Part shown: piece by piece, positions 58,931 to 64,000 of the stretch
Numbering within the stretch: the first letter of the stretch is position 1
Layout: every line of letters starts with the position of its first letter
Assembly: GCA_004352715.1 (NCBI GenBank)
Contig: SCFE01000068.1
Span: 1,085,164 to 1,149,163, forward strand
Source of the DNA: Hofstenia miamia
Lineage: Eukaryota; Xenacoelomorpha; Acoela
Direction: 5' to 3'
DNA: 64,000 nt
Made by a program: the position numbers and the translations under genes
The notes under the pieces: generated by a model
The model's input: only the letters and a program-made list of their open reading frames with translations
Database searches by the model: none
What the model was told of the DNA's origin: nothing

Positions 58931-61620
58931 ACACTCTCCCCCACTAGGGTTTCAAGAAATAATTGGATTTCTTTATCATTTTCTAATCATGAATATTGTG
59001 ACAATGATTAGGATAACTTTCAATAGTCTGGTTTAACTGTGAAGATTCATGGAATTCCTGTCTTTGAGGAGTGGCTTCTGAGTTCTCAGATATTGGTGAA
59101 ATTGATGTCTCTGGGGGTGGGGTTGCACTCAAATCTTGTCTTTCAGCATTAGTTGGTTCCCCCAACTGGTGCAATGTTGCATATATTGACAGCGTAAATT
59201 TGACCATCTGAAATTTTCACCTGAGAATGTGAGTCTCCAGCACTAGACTCAAATTGAACAATGTTAATGAAAGAGTCTGTTTTCTGGCATATATGAAAAT
59301 ATAGACACATTTCCTGACCAGGAACCATCCATGTTAGAAGGGATGTGCCAGTAGCAGAACAGTGTATGAACTTGAACATTCTGTCATGCAGAACTTCATT
59401 AGTGGCAGTGGCCAATAAACCAATAATGGAATTTAAAACAGATGGGAGAGCCATTTCCAATGATCAAAATCTTGACAACTATAATGAAGGGATAGATGAA
59501 TAGTGCACAATATATTGCAATTCTTCTGCTTAATTTGGGCATCCCCATGAGGTTTGTATGGAGTGATTCTTGTTTTAACAGCACCACAAAATCATAGTAA
59601 TTCTGCCATAGTATGGAGCATGAGAATGGATTAGTGTTGATTCACATTGATGGAATCGTTGTTCAACGTCACAACAGATGCAGCAATTTCAACACAAAGT
59701 TTGAACTTTATCAAGAGAAAATGGTAAATTATGATTTGTTACAAAGTGCCACATGCATACAATTCCAGTGTGATTAAGGTGGAAATGAGTGTCTCTTAGA
59801 TTTGAAAACCCATGACAAACACCAGTAACTGTAATAGAAACACAGGATAAATATCTTCTGAAATATTTTGCTTCCCTGGGTTGTATGAAATTTCATAAGA
59901 GAACTCCATTAGTTCCAATCTCCATCTTTCAAGTCTGTCATTCTTTTGTGGTTTGTAGAGAAGAAATAACTAATGGCTTGCTGATCTGAAGGAGCAAAAA
60001 TTTTCTACCTAACAAAAAATGACGCCAATAAAGTAGATTTGAGTACACTGTAAGAGCCTCTTTTTCAACTGCTGAGTGATTTCTCTCTTTGTTTGATAAA
60101 GATTGACTAAAAAAAGCCAGAGGCTCACTATTTTGAGACTGTCTCAAATTGCCATGTCAAAGGCATCTGTTTCAACAGCTATCTGCCCACTTTCCTCTGG
60201 TAGAGAAAGAACTGTGTTGGATATTGCTGTTTTAACATCATTAATCAGTATCATAAGTTTAGAAAGCATTGGAAAAATGATTTTTTTCAAATTACAGTAA
60301 AGGAAGTATTGTCTTGGAATAGTATGAGATCCATTTGGAATAGTATACAAACAACCCTAAAATTCATTTTTGACTGGCTAAGTTGTGGTGAATAGGTAGT
60401 TTGATAAGAGCCCTTAGTCGTTCTTGATCAGGAGGGATTGTGTGATTTGAAATTATATGTCGTAGATATTAAATACTTCTTTGGGTGAAAACGCACTTTG
60501 AGTGGTTGAATGTTAGGTTTACAGACTCAGCAATTGAAAAAAATTGTTTGAGATTTTTTTAATGTTCAATTTAGGCTTTTCCTTAGATGATGACGTCATT
60601 CAGGTAAGCATATGTACCCATTTTTCCAAATTAAATTAGTTATTATGTGCTGAAACGCTGCTACAGCATTTGTGAGACCAAATAGAATCCTGCAAAATGG
60701 ATAAAGAACTCCGTCTCCTTCAAAGGCAGTAAGCAGTTTTTCTTCAGGTTTAAGTGGCACCTGATGATAAGCAGACTGAGGGTCCAATGTAGAAAAAATA
60801 TATTTCCCTAAATTTTCAATAAGAGAACTTATCATCAGCAAGGGATAGGTGTTAACCTCAGTAATCTAATTGACTGTTTGAGAGTAATCAATTACCATAT
60901 TTAGTGTTCTAAAAGATCATTTTGCAATAATGGTTGAGCCCTCCATTGTGAATAGCTTTCTTCAATAATGCATTTTTAGGACTTTTCTAATAAGTTCACA
61001 TTGTTTTTCTGAATGCTTTTGTTGTATTGCCTTAGCCCCTCTTAGACAGCTATTTGGGAACAAGGTTAAGCAGAAAGTCTGGCTTCCTTTTGGCCTCACA
61101 TGAATAGGAGCTTAATGGTTGGAATTTTCCACTTCTAAATTTCAGAGTAACAAAACTGAGTTTTGACATAACATTGCATCCAAAAATTACTTCAAAAATG
61201 AAAGAAGATACTACTAACAGTTAAACTTTGTGCTTGAGCACTCTCTGCTTTAAATTGAGAGTTCCTAGATAACTGATGCAAAATTGTAAGAATTCACTTA
61301 CCAATTGGCCGTCCTTTTCATTATGTGTTGCAAGATACTGAGCATAAAAAGTTTGCAGGGGCTTCATAAATTTGTTCCTTAAGGCTTTTAGGATCTTGGC
61401 TGTATGTTGCAGCACCACAAACAATGCTAAAAATGTCAATACCACTGATGTTCATTAATAAAGATAACTTTTGATTTTCTGTAACATTGCTAATTTACTC
61501 AAAAAATTTTTGAAGAAGGCTTCCCAAAATTGATATCCATGATCATCTAACGACTTATCAGGACTGAAAACGGAGGTCATAAAAACTTCTCCATCTCCAA
61601 GAATTTATCTCTAATTTAAG

Positions 61621-61813
61621 TGTAAAGAACGAATAGAAATGGTCTAGTTTAAATTTGATATAAATCTACTGTACATTAAAAAAAATTGCAACTGTAATTC
61701 TTAGCATTAAAAAGCATACTGCAACCAATTTAAATTATAGCTTATTCATACTACAACACTATCCATTTTAACTGATTGTGCGTACAAACATTAATTAATT
61801 AATACAAGTTACA
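61621..61813 (-). repeat. 5' LTR (193 bp)
   Basis: It pairs with the 58.76-kb LTR; about 20 bp longer through insertions. No clear tRNA primer-binding site directly follows its inner edge on the minus strand. Confidence 0.8.
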
Positions 61814-62292
61814 ATCATAAACAAATTATTATAACATGGTGCTTCAAATAGCATTGATCATGCATTGATTTGTAAACTTGGAGGCTTCATTATCATGAGA
61901 CATAATACAGTAAGAAACTTAGAAACTGAATTATTATTTACAAGGATATTTCTTTAGAGCCTTCATTAATACTTACTGAAGAATAAAAAAATTGAAATAA
62001 ATGGAAACATCAAAGATAATGCTCAACTTGACATATTGTGTAGATCATTTTGGGCACCTTAACAAAAATCCATGTTTGATGTACGAATTACACATCCCAA
62101 TGTGCCATCAAATCAAAGTAAAACAGTTGCTTAAATTTTATTTGAACACGAGGATTCCAAGAAAAGAGCATACCAAGATCATGTGCAGAACATTCAACAT
62201 GATAGAGCTGGGTGCCAACCAGCTTAGCTGCCAACATATTTTAGGTCAGACAATCGCCAAAAAAATTTAAATGGTTGAGCTGATGACTAAAC
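61814..62292. other. Spacer between LTR element and mariner
   Basis: A + strand frame at 62,001-62,270 has no recognised domain. Nothing else is supported. Confidence 0.45.
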
Positions 62293-62294
62293 TA

Positions 62295-63640
62295 CAGGGT
62301 GATTGTAAAGTCCCTTTAGCATTTTAATCGTCCATAAAATGAAACAAAGTGAGAAACCATTAATAAGTAATATATTTTCCAAATAACAAATACCTGAATT
62401 TAAGTTATGAAACGTGTTCAAAGTGCCCACCTTCATTTTGGATACACTGATGACACCTTTTTTCAAGGCTAAGAATGGAACTTTCCAATAAAGGTGAATT
62501 AGCTATTTCGTCTACTTCTTGCTCTATTCGGGCTTTCAACATTTCAATGCTGGTAATTGGTGGCGCATAGACTTTCTCTCGCAGGAAACCCCAGAAAAAA
62601 TTGTCGAGAGGTGTTAGGGTCGGACTTCTGGGGCTCCAATTCAGTGGGCCATCTCTGCCCCACCAAGGACCAGCGAAATTTTGGTTGAGGTATTCGCGCA
62701 CATTGAGGCCCCAATGAGGAGGAAGGCCGTCTTGTTGGAATACAGTACGTGAGAATATTCTTTTCCTTTTTAATTCTNNNNNNNNNNNNNNNNACCACTT
62801 TGGTTTTTAACATTTCCAAATAATTGTCTTTGTTGATGGTGGATGGAAAAAAATGAGGTCCGAACAAATATCGAGCACTGTAACCCACCCACACAGTTAC
62901 CTTAGGTGATTGAAAACATCTATCCATAGTGGCATGGGGATTCTCATATCCCCATATCCGGCAATTAAACTTGTTAACATTTCCACCGACGTGGAAATTT
63001 GCTTCATCAGAGAAAACAATGAAACGCAGGTAATCAGGATCGGCAGCAATACGGTTAAGAACATCTTCGCACATTGTTTTTCTGGCAGCCAAGTCCTCCT
63101 CAGTCAATTTTTGAACCAGTGTTATGTGGAAGTCGTTCATTCCAATATTGCTTAGCTTGTTTTGGATAGTAGAATAAGGAATTTTTAGAATGTAAGATGC
63201 TTTTCTGATAGACGTACTTGGATTTGCTTCAAAATGTTCAACAATTGCTGATCCTGTCTCATCGTTTAGTGATGGCCTGCCTGTTCGTTTACGGTCATGA
63301 ACATCACCAGTACTTTTAAATCGTTCAAATGTATCGCGAATTGTTACGTGGCTAGGTGGCTGTCCATTAAATTCTTTCTTCCATCGTCTTTGTACAGTAA
63401 TGATGGATCCATCGCTTTTTGCCATTTCAATCACCATATACACACGCTGTTCGATAGAATACGACATTATGCAAAGAATGTGCAACCAATGAGAAATTGT
63501 ACAAGTGATAAGAATTTCATTGGCTGGATAAGCAAATACAGACATAACCACTCATATTGCAGCAAATGACTAATTTCTTCACGTTAGTATGTGTGTCTAT
63601 GTACGCGTTGAAATGCTAAAGGGACTTTACAATCACCCTG
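62295..63640 (-). mobile_element. Nearly intact mariner/Tc1-superfamily element, 30-bp perfect TIRs
   Basis: The ends 62,295-62,324 and 63,611-63,640 are perfect 30-bp inverted repeats starting CAGGGTGATTGTAAAG, flanked by TA on both sides (62,293-62,294; 63,641-63,642). Similarity of the arms continues imperfectly for another 15 bp or so. The element is 1,346 bp as assembled. It encodes one transposase (see next entry) and is the youngest-looking element in the window. Confidence 0.95.
62405..63467 (-). CDS. Mariner-type transposase (DD41D-like), interrupted only by a 16-N gap
   Basis: The start ATG at 63,465-63,467 gives MSYSIEQRVYMVIEMAKSDG. Residues 1-120 hold paired helix-turn-helix DNA-binding parts (PPSHVTIRDTFERFKSTG, RKRTGRPS, STSIRKASYILKIPYSTIQ). 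The catalytic core follows: first Asp in FIVFSDEANFHV, second in TVFQQDGLPPHWG and third in SPTLTPLDNFFWGFLREKV. About 41 residues separate the second and third Asp, suiting a DD41D group. The protein ends QNEGGHFEHVS. The only break is the 16-N gap (62,778-62,793), after which the frame changes; since the gap size is a guess, no true frameshift is proven. It cuts and pastes DNA at TA targets. Possibly functional. Confidence 0.9.
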
Positions 63641-63642
63641 TA

Positions 63643-63842
63643 AGTCAAACAAAGGGAAGTTTAATCATAAGAAATTTCAGTTAGTTAACTTTGGTGCTAC
63701 ATAACATTCTAAATTACATAATTCCATTATTACTCTAACTATTATACTCAAAGATTTAGATGTTTATTTTCCGCCCCATTTATCTTGGGCCTAAAACAAC
63801 AGGAACAAAAATTGCAATATTCTCTTAGACTAAGGTGAAATT
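63643..63842. other. Right flank of the mariner, no gene seen
   Basis: Short AT-rich stretch before the terminal gap. Confidence 0.5.
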
Positions 63843-64000
63843 NNNNNNNNNNNNNNNNNNNNNNNNNNNNNNNNNNNNNNNNNNNNNNNNNNNNNNNNNN
63901 NNNNNNNNNNNNNNNNNNNNNNNNNNNNNNNNNNNNNNNNNNNNNNNNNNNNNNNNNNNNNNNNNNNNNNNNNNNNNNNNNNNNNNNNNNNNNNNNNNNN
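63843..64000. other. Assembly gap at window end
   Basis: All N to the end of the window. Confidence 0.99.

Larger units (their letters stand above)
58759..61813 (-). mobile_element. Decayed Ty3-type LTR retrotransposon
   Basis: LTRs at 58,759-58,930 and 61,621-61,813 share TGTAAAGAAC at one end and CAAGTTACA at the other. A purine tract (GGGGGAGAGTG on the minus strand) lies at the inner edge of the 58.9-kb LTR, so the element reads right to left. In that order come a short Gag-like frame (FWEAFFKNFLSKL near 61,510; FYAQYLATHNEKDGQ near 61,335), RT (FSTLDPQSAYHQVPLKPEEK, LYPFCRILFGLTNAVAAFQ), the catalytic box as YLNDV rather than YxDD (near 60,595), RNase H (AFFSQSLSNKERNHSAVEKE), and an integrase C-terminal end (SATGTSLLTWMVPG). 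The integrase core is mostly missing, and stops occur throughout. It cannot be autonomous. Confidence 0.85.

Overview
The window is AT-rich nuclear DNA from a small-genome or TE-laden invertebrate animal. It holds spliced, animal-type genes (arfaptin, an ACP6-type acid phosphatase) and a dense layer of metazoan transposons (CR1/jockey-like LINEs, a restriction-endonuclease LINE, piggyBac, hAT, mariner, Ty3). Several introns are only about 31-46 bp long, while one arfaptin intron is 5.1 kb. Very short introns are known from dicyemids and some other reduced animal parasites, but the species cannot be fixed from this sequence.

Host genes are few and all on the + strand. They are a histidine acid phosphatase like ACP6 (11.77-13.41 kb, 5 exons), arfaptin starting 168 bp downstream (13.58-21.05 kb, 5 exons), the last two exons of an unrecognised gene (37.78-38.05 kb), and an intronless M3-family metallopeptidase (40.57-42.68 kb) with one in-frame TGA.

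Transposon layers from left to right: an apparent assembly duplication (0.3-2.2 kb); hAT-like and foldback elements (2.9-6.2 kb); a decayed LINE with ORF1 and ORF2 pieces and a 446-bp tandem duplication (6.4-9.8 kb); MITEs within arfaptin introns; a nested stack at 22.3-31.4 kb; more LINE, Gag and MITE remnants (30-36.4 kb); a foldback element, a piggyBac relic, a LINE tail and a GC-rich LINE (43.6-49.1 kb); an unexplained GC-rich island (50.4-51.1 kb); another piggyBac relic (51.5-52.9 kb); a hAT relic (54.2-55.9 kb); a decayed Ty3-type LTR element (58.8-61.8 kb); and a nearly intact mariner (62.3-63.6 kb).

The most interesting structure is the nested stack. A piggyBac element sits at TTAA in a LINE copy whose empty-site paralogue is also in the window. 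To its right, an inverted-repeat element (X, 24,493-29,952, TA target duplication) has been split by a 4-kb element (Y, 24,533-28,539). Y has a perfect 8-bp target duplication (GCCATGAG) and inverted ends made of about 61-bp tandem repeats. Its minus-strand cargo is an SGNH-hydrolase-like gene with 42- and 44-bp introns and a Ulp1-protease plus PHD-finger ORF. The far arm of X preserves the unoccupied target site, so the Y boundaries can be read to the base. No recognised transposase lies in Y. Sequence gaps occur at 36,440-37,439 (1000 N), 54,032-54,157, 62,778-62,793 and 63,843-64,000.
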